64,000 bases of DNA from Streptomyces sp. NBC_00576 (GCF_036345175.1 NZ_CP107780.1:7006001-7070000); one strand, 5' to 3'; numbered from the stretch's first letter, positions 25,182-34,238 are shown. Notes: generated from the letters alone by a model not told the origin. Numbers and translations are program-made.

Positions 25182-26789
25182 GTGCGCATCCTGTCGTTCA
25201 AGCCTGGGCATGACGGGACCGTCGCCCTTGTCGAGGACGGGCGCCTCCTCTTCTCGCACGAGAGCGAGAAGGACTCCTTCCCCCGCTACACCGACCTGAC
25301 CCCGTCCGCCTTGCTGGACGCTGCCGAGCGGTTGGACGGACCGCCGGACGTGGTGTGTCTCAGCGGGTGGATCAAGGGGTTCCACTCCGTCGATCCTCCG
25401 CTGGGTGCGGGGTACTTCGGGTACGACGAGAGCGGCATCCTCACTGGGGAGAGCCGGTTCTTCGGTACCCCTGTCCGCACGTTCAGCTCGACCCACGAGC
25501 GGTCCCATCTGCTGAGCGCATACGGGATGTCGGAGTTAGAGCCAGGGCAGCCCTGCTACGCGCTGGTCTGGGAAGGCAACATCGGGTCGTTCTACGCCTT
25601 CACACCGGACCTTCAGGTAAGGCGCCTGTCCACCGTGCTGGAGGACCCGGGAAACAAGTACCAACACATTTTCGCCCTCGCGGACCCTTCTACGTCACGG
25701 GAGCACGGGGGATTCCGTTTCTCCAACGCCGGCAAGCTCATGGCGCTGACCGGCTTCGCGCGCAGTTCCGCCGTGTCGCAGGTGGAGCGGGATCTGATCG
25801 AGTACATCCTTGACCAGCCGTCGATCCTACTCACTGCTCCGAAGGAAAAACTGGCCTGGTCGCCCTTCTACGACATAGGAGTGGAGAGCCAGGAGTTCAA
25901 GGATCTCGCCGCGAAACACTCCCAGGCCATTTTCGACCGCTTCCTCGCAGTGGCCGAGCGCGAGCTCACAGAGGGCTTCCCGCTCCTCATCGCCGGTGGA
26001 TGTGGCCTCAACTGCGACTGGAACCAGCAGTGGCGCGACTGCGGCCTCTTCCCCGAGGTCTTCGTGCCGCCGTGCCCGAACGACTCCGGCTCAGCCATCG
26101 GCACAGCGGTCGATGCGCAGCGTCACTTCACCGGCCAGGCCAAGATCACTTGGGATGTCTACAGAGGGCAGGATTTCGTCCACGATCGGAGTCCGGAGCG
26201 GATCGCGGAGCATTTCACGGACGAGCCCCTGGACCTGTCTAGGGTTGCCGGGTTGCTGGCCGAGAGCCGGGTTCTCGCCTGGGTCCAGGGACGATGCGAG
26301 ATCGGGCCGCGTGCGCTCGGGAATCGGTCGCTCCTGGCCGCTCCGTTCGAGGACCGGACGCGCGACCGGCTCAACCAGATCAAGCAGCGAGAGTCCTATC
26401 GGCCCATCGCCCCGGTGTGCCTGGAAGAAGACGTGAGCGAGCACTTCGACTGGGTCGGGCCCAGCCCTCACATGCTCTACTTCCAGAACGTCCGTAACCC
26501 GTCTCTGCGCGCGGTTACCCACGTCGACGGCACTGCGCGGGCCCAGACCGTCAACTCGGCGCAGAATCCCCAACTGCACGGTCTGCTACGAGCCTTCAGG
26601 CAGGTGACCGGTGCGGGCGTGCTCTGCAACACGTCACTCAACCTTCCGGGCCGGGGCTTCATCAACAGGACCACCGACCTGGTCGAGCACGTCCTCGACC
26701 GTGGCATCGACGGCTTCGTCCTGGACGACCGGCTTCACCTGGTACGCAAGCCGGCCACCGCCGACGCCCCGCGGGAGGCGAGGTCATGA
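25182..26789 (+). CDS. NodU/CmcH-family carbamoyltransferase; TTA codon
   Basis: A 535-residue enzyme expected to transfer the carbamoyl group of carbamoyl phosphate, through a carbamoyl-adenylate, to a hydroxyl acceptor. The N-terminal ASKHA/TsaD-like fold has the opening FKPGHDGTVALVEDG. A GGCGLNCDWN motif is near 270-280 and the C-terminal signature CEIGPRALGNRSLLA is near 370-385; both are hallmarks of the family. Family enzymes act on antibiotics (cephamycin, novobiocin, tobramycin) and Nod factors. Codon 119 is TTA (25536-25538), so translation should need bldA. The gene overlaps the next by ATGA. The acceptor is unknown; no polyketide, NRPS or aminoglycoside genes are nearby. Confidence 0.88.
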   Translation: MRILSFKPGHDGTVALVEDGRLLFSHESEKDSFPRYTDLTPSALLDAAERLDGPPDVVCLSGWIKGFHSVDPPLGAGYFGYDESGILTGESRFFGTPVRTFSSTHERSHLLSAYGMSELEPGQPCYALVWEGNIGSFYAFTPDLQVRRLSTVLEDPGNKYQHIFALADPSTSREHGGFRFSNAGKLMALTGFARSSAVSQVERDLIEYILDQPSILLTAPKEKLAWSPFYDIGVESQEFKDLAAKHSQAIFDRFLAVAERELTEGFPLLIAGGCGLNCDWNQQWRDCGLFPEVFVPPCPNDSGSAIGTAVDAQRHFTGQAKITWDVYRGQDFVHDRSPERIAEHFTDEPLDLSRVAGLLAESRVLAWVQGRCEIGPRALGNRSLLAAPFEDRTRDRLNQIKQRESYRPIAPVCLEEDVSEHFDWVGPSPHMLYFQNVRNPSLRAVTHVDGTARAQTVNSAQNPQLHGLLRAFRQVTGAGVLCNTSLNLPGRGFINRTTDLVEHVLDRGIDGFVLDDRLHLVRKPATADAPREARS

Positions 26790-27586
26790 CCGGTGACCAC
26801 CGGATACTGACGCTCGCCGGGTTAGCCCAAGGCTGCCTGGAACCATTGCTGGCCGGAGACGTCCTGGCCATCCACGTACCCGGCTTCACGGACCCGGCAG
26901 AGGCACACGGGATGGCCCGCCGCCTCGCGGCCCACTCCAGCTTGTCCGCCTACCGCAACACTCCCGAACTGGTCCGCGTCGGTGAGAGCCACTACGAAAC
27001 TCATGACGCTGACGGCAGCACCAACGGCCATGCGCTCGCAGAGTACTTGCGCAACGCGGACACGCTCATGGAGCAGATCCGAACCTGCTGTGCGCCGCAC
27101 GCCTCTCCACTAGATGTGCTGTGGCGGGACCTCGACGCTCTCTACGGACTGGAACGTGCCAGCATCGACGACCGGCCGATGTTCGCCGGGGTGTGCCGCG
27201 TCTTCCCCGAGGGCAGCGAACTCCTCCCGCACAACGACCGGCTCAGCCGCGATGCTCCCGGGCTGCCGCTTGGCCATGAACTGGACGCGCAGCTCGCGGC
27301 CAACATCTACTTGCAGGTACCCGAAAGGGGCGGCGAGCTGCAGTTGTGGGACCTCTGGCCGGACGAAGCGCAACTGACCGCATGGAGCGCGTCCGACAGC
27401 GAGTACGGGACCGACCGAGCTCTCGTGCCGCCCCCTTCATGCGTCCTGCCGATCACCGCCGGTGACCTGGTCCTGATCGACGCCACGAAGCTGCACGCCG
27501 TATCCCGGCAGGAGCAGGGTGCCCGGATCGGCCTGTCCTGCTTCCTCGGCGTTCGTCACGGCCGCCCTCTCGTCTGCTGGAGTTGA
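26786..27586 (+). CDS. 2-oxoglutarate/Fe(II)-dependent oxygenase; TTA codon
   Basis: A 266-residue enzyme. The H-x-D iron motif is in LLPHNDR (His near 149, Asp near 151), the distal His in DATKLHAVSRQ near 235, and the 2OG-binding Arg in GARIGLS near 246; the strand NIYLQVPERGGELQLWD is typical of the jelly-roll core. It should hydroxylate or otherwise oxidise a substrate using 2-oxoglutarate and O2. Codon 13 is TTA (26822-26824). It is coupled to the carbamoyltransferase (ATGA) and to the nSTAND gene (TTGA). A product of this enzyme could be the hydroxyl acceptor for carbamoylation; that is inference. Confidence 0.83.
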   Translation: MTGDHRILTLAGLAQGCLEPLLAGDVLAIHVPGFTDPAEAHGMARRLAAHSSLSAYRNTPELVRVGESHYETHDADGSTNGHALAEYLRNADTLMEQIRTCCAPHASPLDVLWRDLDALYGLERASIDDRPMFAGVCRVFPEGSELLPHNDRLSRDAPGLPLGHELDAQLAANIYLQVPERGGELQLWDLWPDEAQLTAWSASDSEYGTDRALVPPPSCVLPITAGDLVLIDATKLHAVSRQEQGARIGLSCFLGVRHGRPLVCWS

Positions 27587-30500
27587 TCCCCCTGACCCCC
27601 CGTTCCACGCCTCGCTCCCGGGCCTCCGCTCCCGTGCCCGGACATATCGGCGGACACCTGCGGAGGGTACGTCTGGCCGGCGGCCTCTCCCAGCTTGAGC
27701 TCGCCAGCCGGATGGGGTTTCCCGGGCAGATCGTCACCGAGGTAGAACGCGGAGAACAGGCGCCCACGGAACGCTACTTGGAGAAGTACGTGGCGGCGGT
27801 CGGCCTTTCCCCGCAGCAGGTTGTCGCCCTGTGGGAGGAGTTCAGGCGCACCCCGTCCGCTGCCGCCGGTGCCACCGTGCCGGGCACGGGACGGGACCGC
27901 GGTGACTGCCCTTATCGCGGTCTGTACGCCTTCCGGGAGCAGGACGCTCCCCTCTACCACGGCCGCTCCAGTGTGGTCAGGCGCCTGGCTCGCACGATCG
28001 GACACGCCTCACTCGCCGGGGTGGTGGGAGCCTCGGGCAGCGGCAAGTCGTCCCTCGTCCACGCCGGCTTGATCCCCGCTCTGCGACGCCAGGAGCACTG
28101 GGCGGTCGCCGCCTTCCGGCCTGGCTCTCATCCGTACACGGCACTGGCCGGCGCGTTGGTCGAGCTGGCGCACCCCGAGGCCACCGTGGAGCAGAACGCC
28201 GTGGCAGCCGCCAGTATGGCCGAGCGCATGCGAAACGGCGGCATCGGCTCGTTCATCGAACAGATCGTGCGGCGTCTCGACCGGCCTCTCCTTGTCTTTG
28301 CCGACCAGTTCGAGGAGTTGTTCACGCACAGCCGCGACAGACAGGACATCGACCAGTTCCTCGACCACCTTGCCGACTTCGCTCAGGAACATCCCGGTGG
28401 TACATCCCGGGCGAAGGTGATCCTCACGCTTCGAGGCGATTTCTACGGCCGGGCCATCGCGCACCGGCGGTTCTCCGACGTACTCCAGGACCATGTCGTC
28501 AACCTGCCACCGATGAACCGGGTCGAACTGCGCAGCGCCATCGTGGAGCCGGCGCGGGCGCGACAGCTGGACCTTGAGGACGGCCTGGTCGACCGCATCC
28601 TCGACGATGTGGGCAGCGAACCCGGCCACCTTCCGCTCCTCGAGTTCGCCCTCACCCTGCTGTGGGACCGGCAGTCCTCGGGCAAGCTCACGCACGCGGC
28701 GTACGAGGCTGTCGGCGAGGTCGTCGGCGCGATAGCCACCCGGGCCGAGGAGATGTACTCGACCCTCTCGCCACAACAGCAGGACACAGCACGCCAGTTG
28801 CTGACCCGGCTCGTACGGGTCGCCCCCATCGGCGAGGAGGGCGAGGACGCACGGCGTCGCACTCCGGTCGCCGAACTCACGGGACTCGCCCGCGTCGACG
28901 AGGTCATCGCCGCACTCACAGACGCCCGCCTCCTGGTGACCGACTCCGACGAGCGGGCCATGCCGACAGTCGAGGTCTCCCACGAGGCGGTGATCCGCAA
29001 CTGGGGCAGGCTACGGACCTGGCTCGACGGCGACCGGCAGTTCCTGCTGTGGCAACAGCGCACCCGCCGCCGCTACGAGGACTGGCGCGCCGTTCCCGAC
29101 GACGCCTCGACTGTCCTGCATGGCCGACTGCTCACCGAGGCCGAAGGATGGCTCCAGTCACAGGGCAGCGACGCCGTGGCCGGCGACCTCCAGGAGTTCA
29201 TTCGGCACAGTGCGGACATCCACAGGGCCGAGCTGCACCAGCAGGCCCTGGCACAGGTCGAGCGGCTACTGACGGTGAAAACCGACGAACTCATGGCCGT
29301 CGTAACCCAACTGGCCATTCACCGAACGGTCGTCGACGAGCGGGTCCGACAGATCCTGCGCGGTGAGGTGGCGCTTCGGGCAGGCGCAGACAACGGCCTC
29401 GCGCATGAGGACATCTGGCGGCTGCAGCTCTTCCTCGCCGGGGCGGACCCCGTCGAGGCCGCATGGATCGGCCGCAACCTGCGTGGCATCGCGCCCGGGG
29501 AACTCGCGGTGGCCCGGCAGGTCCTGTCGCCGATCGACGCGGAACTGCGAGGCCAGTTGTGGGGGACGCTTCTCGACACCGAAGCCGTCGTACCCGTCGC
29601 GCGCCTGCACGCCGCCGTACTCCTCGCGGAAACGGCGACCGCTCCCCATGACGGTCGCTGGAGCGGTGTCGCACAGCGGCTCGCCGCCGACCTCCTCGAA
29701 CAGGACCAGCTCCACCTGCCCGCGTGGCTGGCAGCTCTGGGACCGGTCGTCGAGTATCTGCTGGAGCCCCTGACAGCGACCGCGGTGGACACATCCGTAC
29801 GGGAGACCGTGCGTGAGACCGCCGTGTCGGTCCTCCAGGAGGTCGCGGCCGACCGCGGCGACCTGTTGGCGCGGCTGGCGAGCGGCGGCCCCGAGCACGC
29901 GTACGCGGAGGTCGTCAGACGCCTGGCGCAGAGCCCGATCCCAGCGGTCCACGAGGCGGCACAGACCGAACTCCGATCCACCCTGCGCCTCCCGCCGCCA
30001 CCAGCTCTCACTGAAACAGAGAGAGTCGAACTCGGTCGCCGCCGCGTCGCCGCCGCCTGCACACTGCTGCGGTTCTCCCACACGGACGGCATCCTGGAGC
30101 GGCTGGTGACGGCTCCGGATCCTGAGTTCGCCACCCAGTTCGCTCATCAGGCATCACAGCGTGAGGTTCCGGCCGACACTCTGGCGGGACTGCTCGCCGA
30201 GGCCCCGGACGCCCAGGCCCGCTACTACCTGATGATGGCGCTCGGCCAGTACAGACCCGAGGCGTTCTCCGACACGGCGCAGTTCGACAGGACCGAACGC
30301 CTCGTACTCGACCTCCACCACGCAGATCCCTCCGCCGGCGTGCACAGCGCCGCCCGCTGGCTGGACCGCCGCTGGAACCACCGCATCGACGGTACGGAGA
30401 CCCCTGCGCCGTACGACCCCACCGGCCGCCGCACCTGGTTCACCTGCGCCCCGCCGCTCGGCCCTCGGCTCACCTTCAGCGTGTTCCGCCCTGGAAACCT

Positions 30501-31278
30501 GCTCATCGGCTCCCCGGAAGACGAGTCGGAACGCAGCAGCTATGAGGGGCCGAGGCGTCCCACCGCTCTCACCCGGTCGTTCGCCCTGTGCGACGCGCAG
30601 GTCACCCGAGGCGAGTTCGAGACGTTCATGGCACAGGCCGGACGGCAGGGCCTGCCGGACATCAGCGAGTGGAGCGACAAGCCGTCCGAACCGGTCGTCG
30701 CACCCACCTGGTACGAAGCGGCGGACTTCGGAACCTGGCTCACGACTCAGATCGTCCCCGGCTCCGCCCCGGCCGAGTTCGGCGCCGACCTCGACGACCA
30801 CCCGGTGACCCAGCCCGGATGGGCCGGCTTCCGGCTGCCCACGGAGGCCGAGTGGGAGTACGCCTGCCGCGCGGGCACCACCACCGCCTACAGCTTCGGC
30901 TCCGACCGCCAACTGATCGACGAATACGCGTGGACCGGCGCCAACTCCGGCCTGAAGACCCACGAGGCGGGCATCCTCCGGCCCAACCCGGCCGGACTCT
31001 TCGACATCCACGGCCAGTGCTGGGAGTGGTGTTCCGACTGGTACGCCCTCTACGATTCCGCCGCGGAGTCGGACCCTGGCGGCCCTGAAGCCGGCGACAG
31101 ACGAGTCCTGCGCGGAGGCTGCTGGAACCTCGGCGCGCGCTACGCCCGATCCGCGTGCCGCAACGCTCACATCCCCTCGAATCGCAACTACTACATCACC
31201 TTCCGACTGGCCCTGACCGTTCCCGAGCCCGACCCCGCATGGGCGGGCGGCCTCGATCCCCTCCCCTGGAGCGGCTGA
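27583..31278 (+). CDS. XRE-nSTAND NTPase-FGE (SUMF1-like) fusion protein
   Basis: A 1231-residue multidomain protein. An XRE helix-turn-helix is at ~22-70 (LRRVRLAGGLSQLELASRMG). An nSTAND1-type NTPase spans ~105-480 with Walker A GASGSGKSS near 149 and Walker B-like LLVFADQFEELF near 237, plus RGDFYGR and GHLPLLEFALTLLW typical of the family. About 400 residues of helical repeats follow. A formylglycine-generating-enzyme-like domain fills ~960-1225 (RLPTEAEWEYACRAG, GGCWNLGARYARSACRNAH, YYITFRLAL). The TTG start overlaps the previous stop; GTG at 27634 is the alternative and would still include the HTH. FGE-type domains in such fusions are usually ligand-binding (C-type lectin-like) rather than sulfatase-activating. 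Role: probably an NTP-driven sensor or regulator. Confidence 0.85.
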   Translation: MIPLTPRSTPRSRASAPVPGHIGGHLRRVRLAGGLSQLELASRMGFPGQIVTEVERGEQAPTERYLEKYVAAVGLSPQQVVALWEEFRRTPSAAAGATVPGTGRDRGDCPYRGLYAFREQDAPLYHGRSSVVRRLARTIGHASLAGVVGASGSGKSSLVHAGLIPALRRQEHWAVAAFRPGSHPYTALAGALVELAHPEATVEQNAVAAASMAERMRNGGIGSFIEQIVRRLDRPLLVFADQFEELFTHSRDRQDIDQFLDHLADFAQEHPGGTSRAKVILTLRGDFYGRAIAHRRFSDVLQDHVVNLPPMNRVELRSAIVEPARARQLDLEDGLVDRILDDVGSEPGHLPLLEFALTLLWDRQSSGKLTHAAYEAVGEVVGAIATRAEEMYSTLSPQQQDTARQLLTRLVRVAPIGEEGEDARRRTPVAELTGLARVDEVIAALTDARLLVTDSDERAMPTVEVSHEAVIRNWGRLRTWLDGDRQFLLWQQRTRRRYEDWRAVPDDASTVLHGRLLTEAEGWLQSQGSDAVAGDLQEFIRHSADIHRAELHQQALAQVERLLTVKTDELMAVVTQLAIHRTVVDERVRQILRGEVALRAGADNGLAHEDIWRLQLFLAGADPVEAAWIGRNLRGIAPGELAVARQVLSPIDAELRGQLWGTLLDTEAVVPVARLHAAVLLAETATAPHDGRWSGVAQRLAADLLEQDQLHLPAWLAALGPVVEYLLEPLTATAVDTSVRETVRETAVSVLQEVAADRGDLLARLASGGPEHAYAEVVRRLAQSPIPAVHEAAQTELRSTLRLPPPPALTETERVELGRRRVAAACTLLRFSHTDGILERLVTAPDPEFATQFAHQASQREVPADTLAGLLAEAPDAQARYYLMMALGQYRPEAFSDTAQFDRTERLVLDLHHADPSAGVHSAARWLDRRWNHRIDGTETPAPYDPTGRRTWFTCAPPLGPRLTFSVFRPGNLLIGSPEDESERSSYEGPRRPTALTRSFALCDAQVTRGEFETFMAQAGRQGLPDISEWSDKPSEPVVAPTWYEAADFGTWLTTQIVPGSAPAEFGADLDDHPVTQPGWAGFRLPTEAEWEYACRAGTTTAYSFGSDRQLIDEYAWTGANSGLKTHEAGILRPNPAGLFDIHGQCWEWCSDWYALYDSAAESDPGGPEAGDRRVLRGGCWNLGARYARSACRNAHIPSNRNYYITFRLALTVPEPDPAWAGGLDPLPWSG

Positions 31279-32042
31279 TGTCCAGTCACCGTGGCCCTCT
31301 CTCCCCGGTCGTCATCGGCGCTCTGCTCATGGCTACCGGTCTGATAGGCATCGTCGTCGGCCATGTCTCAGCCAAGGGCTGGACGTGGTCGGGCCTGGTC
31401 AGCGATGTCGGCACCTCGGTGGGTGCGGAACTCATCGCTGTCGCGGTCACCGTACTGATGATCGACCGCCTGGCCGAACGGCGTGAATCCGCCCGGCTGC
31501 GCCAACAGCTCGTACGCGAAGCGAGCAGCACGGACCACGGACTCGCCCTCCGAGCCGTCCTCGAACTGGACGTTCGCGGCTGGCTGGCCGAAGGGGCGCT
31601 CGTGGAAGCCCGGCTGCGGGACGCGAACCTTCACGACATCGTGCTTGAGGGCCAGGACCTCCACGGAGCCGACCTGGTCGGCGCGAACCTCCGTAAGGCA
31701 AACCTCTCCCGCGCCAACTTGACGGACTGCGACTTCAACAACGCCGACCTGTCCGAGGCCGTTATCGAGATGGCCGACTTCACTGGGGCACGGCTTCAGG
31801 ACGCCCAGCTGAACCACGCGGACATGGCGCAGGCGGTACTCCGGTCCGCCGACCTGGCCGGGGCCAACCTGGCCCACTCAGACCTCACCGAGGCGGACCT
31901 GCGAGGAGCGGTGCTACGCGGCGCCGATCTGACCGGCTGTCTGCTGGACAACATCCGCATGGACTCATCCACCACCTGGGACGAGACGACGCGCTGGCCC
32001 GCCGGCTTCTCACCGCAGGCAGTCGTCGGCGCGGCGATCTGA
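31278..32042 (+). CDS. Membrane-anchored pentapeptide-repeat protein
   Basis: A 254-residue protein. Two membrane helices lie at about 10-32 and 46-64, then a short basic helix, then around twenty A(D/N)LXX pentapeptide repeats from ~113 to ~225 (e.g. ADLVGANLRKANLSRANL), which form a right-handed quadrilateral beta-helix. Its ATG overlaps the nSTAND stop by 1 nt (TGATG). Related pentapeptide proteins with two helices occur beside signalling and conflict ATPases in actinobacteria. It may be the membrane partner or effector of the nSTAND protein (inference). Confidence 0.85.
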   Translation: MSSHRGPLSPVVIGALLMATGLIGIVVGHVSAKGWTWSGLVSDVGTSVGAELIAVAVTVLMIDRLAERRESARLRQQLVREASSTDHGLALRAVLELDVRGWLAEGALVEARLRDANLHDIVLEGQDLHGADLVGANLRKANLSRANLTDCDFNNADLSEAVIEMADFTGARLQDAQLNHADMAQAVLRSADLAGANLAHSDLTEADLRGAVLRGADLTGCLLDNIRMDSSTTWDETTRWPAGFSPQAVVGAAI

Positions 32043-32114
32043 GCGTGCCCAGGCTCCGACCATCACCATGTGCGCGACCGACAACAACAACTACTGCTAC
32101 TTACGGAGACCCTC

Positions 32115-32420
32115 ATGCAGTTCATGCTCCTCGCCTACGACGGCACGGACGAAGGCGCCCTGGACCGCCGCCTGGCCGCACGTGAAGCGCACATCGCCCT
32201 GGGCGACAAACTGGTCGCCGAAGGCCACATGCTCTTCGGTACCGCGATCCTCGACGAGAACGACCGGATGATCGGGTCCATGATCGTCCTCGAATACCCG
32301 TCGAGGGCCGAGCTGGACGCCTGGCTCAAGATCGAGCCGTATGTCCTTCAGGACGTGTGGAAGACGATCGAGGTGAAGACCGTACGCGTCGGCCCGTCCT
32401 TCGTCGGGCTGCACAAGTAG
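32115..32420 (+). CDS. YciI-like (YCII-related) protein
   Basis: A 101-residue protein with the ferredoxin-like YciI fold: MQFMLLAYDGTD at the start, RLAAREAHIALGDKLVAEGH, and SMIVLEYPSRAELDAWL with the conserved Tyr/Pro. The His in EAHI is the residue usually placed in the putative active site. An ACGGAGAC site precedes the ATG. It lies 72 nt after the pentapeptide gene and could share its transcript. YciI proteins often accompany sigma factors or enzymes; no clear function. Confidence 0.82.
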   Translation: MQFMLLAYDGTDEGALDRRLAAREAHIALGDKLVAEGHMLFGTAILDENDRMIGSMIVLEYPSRAELDAWLKIEPYVLQDVWKTIEVKTVRVGPSFVGLHK

Positions 32421-32462
32421 CCGCGGCTCGCGGCGAGCAGAGGATGCCTGGCTGCCGGGCCG

Positions 32463-33305
32463 TCACTGCTTGTCGGCGATCACGAGATACCGGCCGCGCG
32501 TCCCGGACAGCCCGGGCGCGACGGCCGCGTCCGACCAGCGGCCGTAGTCCGCGTCCGGATCGCCGTACGCGGACACGTGGATCTCCCAGCCGAGCGGTGC
32601 GAAGAGCTCCTTGGGCTGGTCACTGCCCGACTTCCACGGATGCCCCTGATCGGCCATGCGTTCGCGCCAGGCGGTCATCCCGGGGCTGTCCAGGATGGTC
32701 TGGCCGACATAGTCCGCGAGGAGTTGACTCTTGGCTGCCGACAAGTCGGTGAGCTGCTGCAACAGCACGTCGCGCTCGTTCGGTTCGAGGAAGTACAGCA
32801 GTCCCTCCACCAGCCAGCACGTGGGCTGCCGAGGATCGAATCCGGACGCGAGCAGAGGCCCTGTCCAGTCGTCCAACAGATCCACTCCGAGCGGGACCCG
32901 CACGGCCGTGGCCGGCGCGTGGAGATCGCGTACGAGATCTTCCTTGAAGCTGAGCAGAGCGGGACGGTCGAGTTCGTAGACCAGCACGCCGGGGGACCAC
33001 TCAAGGCGAAAGGCCCGCGAGTCCATCCCGACGGCCACGAACACGAACTGCCGTACCCCGTCGGCATCGAGCCGCAGCAACTGATCGTCCAGGAACCGCG
33101 TCCGCACCGCGAGCGCCGGGTCCTCCACACCGGCCTGCACCTGCCCCTCGAACTGCGACATGATCCGCGGCCCCTCGTCACCGGCGAAGGCCTCCGCCAA
33201 CGGGTCGGCGAACAGGCGGTCAGCGCGGCGGTGCTCGCGGGCCCTCATTGATGCGGTCCACAGGGCGGTTTTGGCTAGGGGGTCCAGGGGCTGGGATACG
33301 TCCAT
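32463..33305 (-). CDS. Class I SAM-dependent methyltransferase (leucine carboxyl methyltransferase-like family)
   Basis: A 280-residue enzyme of the PPM1/LCMT-like group common in actinobacteria. LAKTALWTASMRAREH and the downstream DPLA motif form the N-terminal lid. The SAM site is FVAVGMDSRAFRL with YELDRP, and CWLVEGLLYFL is the family's signature. The ATG at 33305 is preferred over one 13 codons upstream because the family normally begins about here. Relatives act on carboxyl or hydroxyl groups of small molecules; the substrate is unknown. It converges with yciI. Confidence 0.82.
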   Translation of the reverse strand: MDVSQPLDPLAKTALWTASMRAREHRRADRLFADPLAEAFAGDEGPRIMSQFEGQVQAGVEDPALAVRTRFLDDQLLRLDADGVRQFVFVAVGMDSRAFRLEWSPGVLVYELDRPALLSFKEDLVRDLHAPATAVRVPLGVDLLDDWTGPLLASGFDPRQPTCWLVEGLLYFLEPNERDVLLQQLTDLSAAKSQLLADYVGQTILDSPGMTAWRERMADQGHPWKSGSDQPKELFAPLGWEIHVSAYGDPDADYGRWSDAAVAPGLSGTRGRYLVIADKQ

Positions 33306-33639
33306 GACTGCACGCCCTTCTCCAGAACGCTCCGGATCGGCCATTGCGCGAATCGCGTCGAACAGGTCATATCCTTCCCCGGGATTGCGGGGGCAGACGC
33401 GTCAGGCGGCGAAGCAGTCAGCTGTACACAAGCCACAGGCCGGTGGCTGCGTCCTTGGAAGTGGCGTAGCGCTGGTCGGCCATGATTCCGCAGGCACGGC
33501 TCCTTAACTGCTGACGGTGCGCCAGATCGCGGCACTGGCACGCCCGGGCGGAGCGGACCGCCGCACGTCGGCCCTACTGGTGACCGTGGCAAAGACCCGA
33601 GCGACGTCGCGCGATCCGCACAGCTATTACCGGGAGCCC
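33306..33639. other. Intergenic stretch, no supported gene
   Basis: About 330 nt between the methyltransferase start and a decayed DUF6879 gene. The only coding-like piece is a 21-codon minus-strand frame (33483 to 33418, MADQRYATSKDAATGLWLVY, stop after one more residue) without a proper ribosome site; it may be the truncated start of a lost gene. Confidence 0.4.
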
Positions 33640-34047
33640 TGGGGGCGACATGGTCTCCCATGCGGTCGCCCGCAGAGTCGTCGCACGCCGTGCTCGCATT
33701 GTTTCGGAACCCGTTACCGACTACATCCGGTACGAGCTTGCCGGAACCGCCGTCAACGTGCATGCCGGGGGGAACAAGTGCGCTGGCTGTCCCGCCGATG
33801 AGTGGTCGACGTGATGCTGCCGGGCGCCGACCTGTGGATCTTCGACGGGACGCAGGTCCTCTTCAACCAATTCTCCGAGAACGGCAGTTGGAGCGGCCAC
33901 CCTTGGAACTGCGAACCGACCAGGCATCGTGAAGTAGTGCAGGGACGTCTTCGAAGCAACTGGGAGCGTGCGGTGTCGCACGACGAGTATGAGTCTCACC
34001 GACAGCTAGCAGTATTGGCTGGCTCGTATGACTCCGGAAAATCCTGA
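33640..34047 (+). pseudogene. Decayed DUF6879 gene
   Basis: Pieces of a DUF6879 protein lie in two frames. ARIVSEPVTDYIRYELAG up to VNVHAG is followed by a G-run (GCCGGGGGGAAC) after which the frame changes to EQVRWLSRR and a TGA. Coding then continues with LPGADLWIFDGTQVLFNQFS to the end (WERAVSHDEYESHRQ). DUF6879 proteins normally read 'EP..(Y)IRYE......AGE.VRWLPRR......LPG.D.W.FD...VLFN.F', so the order is right but the gene is broken. DUF6879 genes usually sit in WhiJ-like XRE/DUF397 clusters, so it may have belonged with the cassette at 45.9-47.8 kb. Confidence 0.7.
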
Positions 34048-34054
34048 ACGGCCG

Positions 34055-34082
34055 TTGACGGGACACGATCTAGTGATATAAG
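34055..34082 (+). promoter_or_regulatory. Probable housekeeping-type promoter of the DISARM-like operon
   Basis: TTGACG (34055-34060), 16-nt spacer, TATAAG (34077-34082). This is a good match to the Streptomyces HrdB consensus, about 155 nt before the GTG of the first defence gene. No transcript data can be seen, so the start site is inferred. Confidence 0.6.
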
Positions 34083-34238
34083 CCGATCATGTAGGTGACT
34101 AGGTCTACAGTCCCTGGCAGGTTGATGGTGCGTGCTGTGACGCATCGTTGAGGAACATGGCGATCGACGTTCAGGAGCCACGTAGGTGCAGGTCTGGCAG
34201 TGGTGCGTTGCGGTGTCGGCAGCGGGGGCGGTGCGGGC

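Noticed and set aside
25182..27586. Part of an antibiotic biosynthetic cluster
   Set aside because: No PKS, NRPS, terpene, aminoglycoside or glycosyltransferase genes are near; only two tailoring-type enzymes are present.
25182..32042. Diversity-generating retroelement with the FGE domain as variable protein
   Set aside because: No reverse transcriptase, accessory protein or template repeat is visible in the window.
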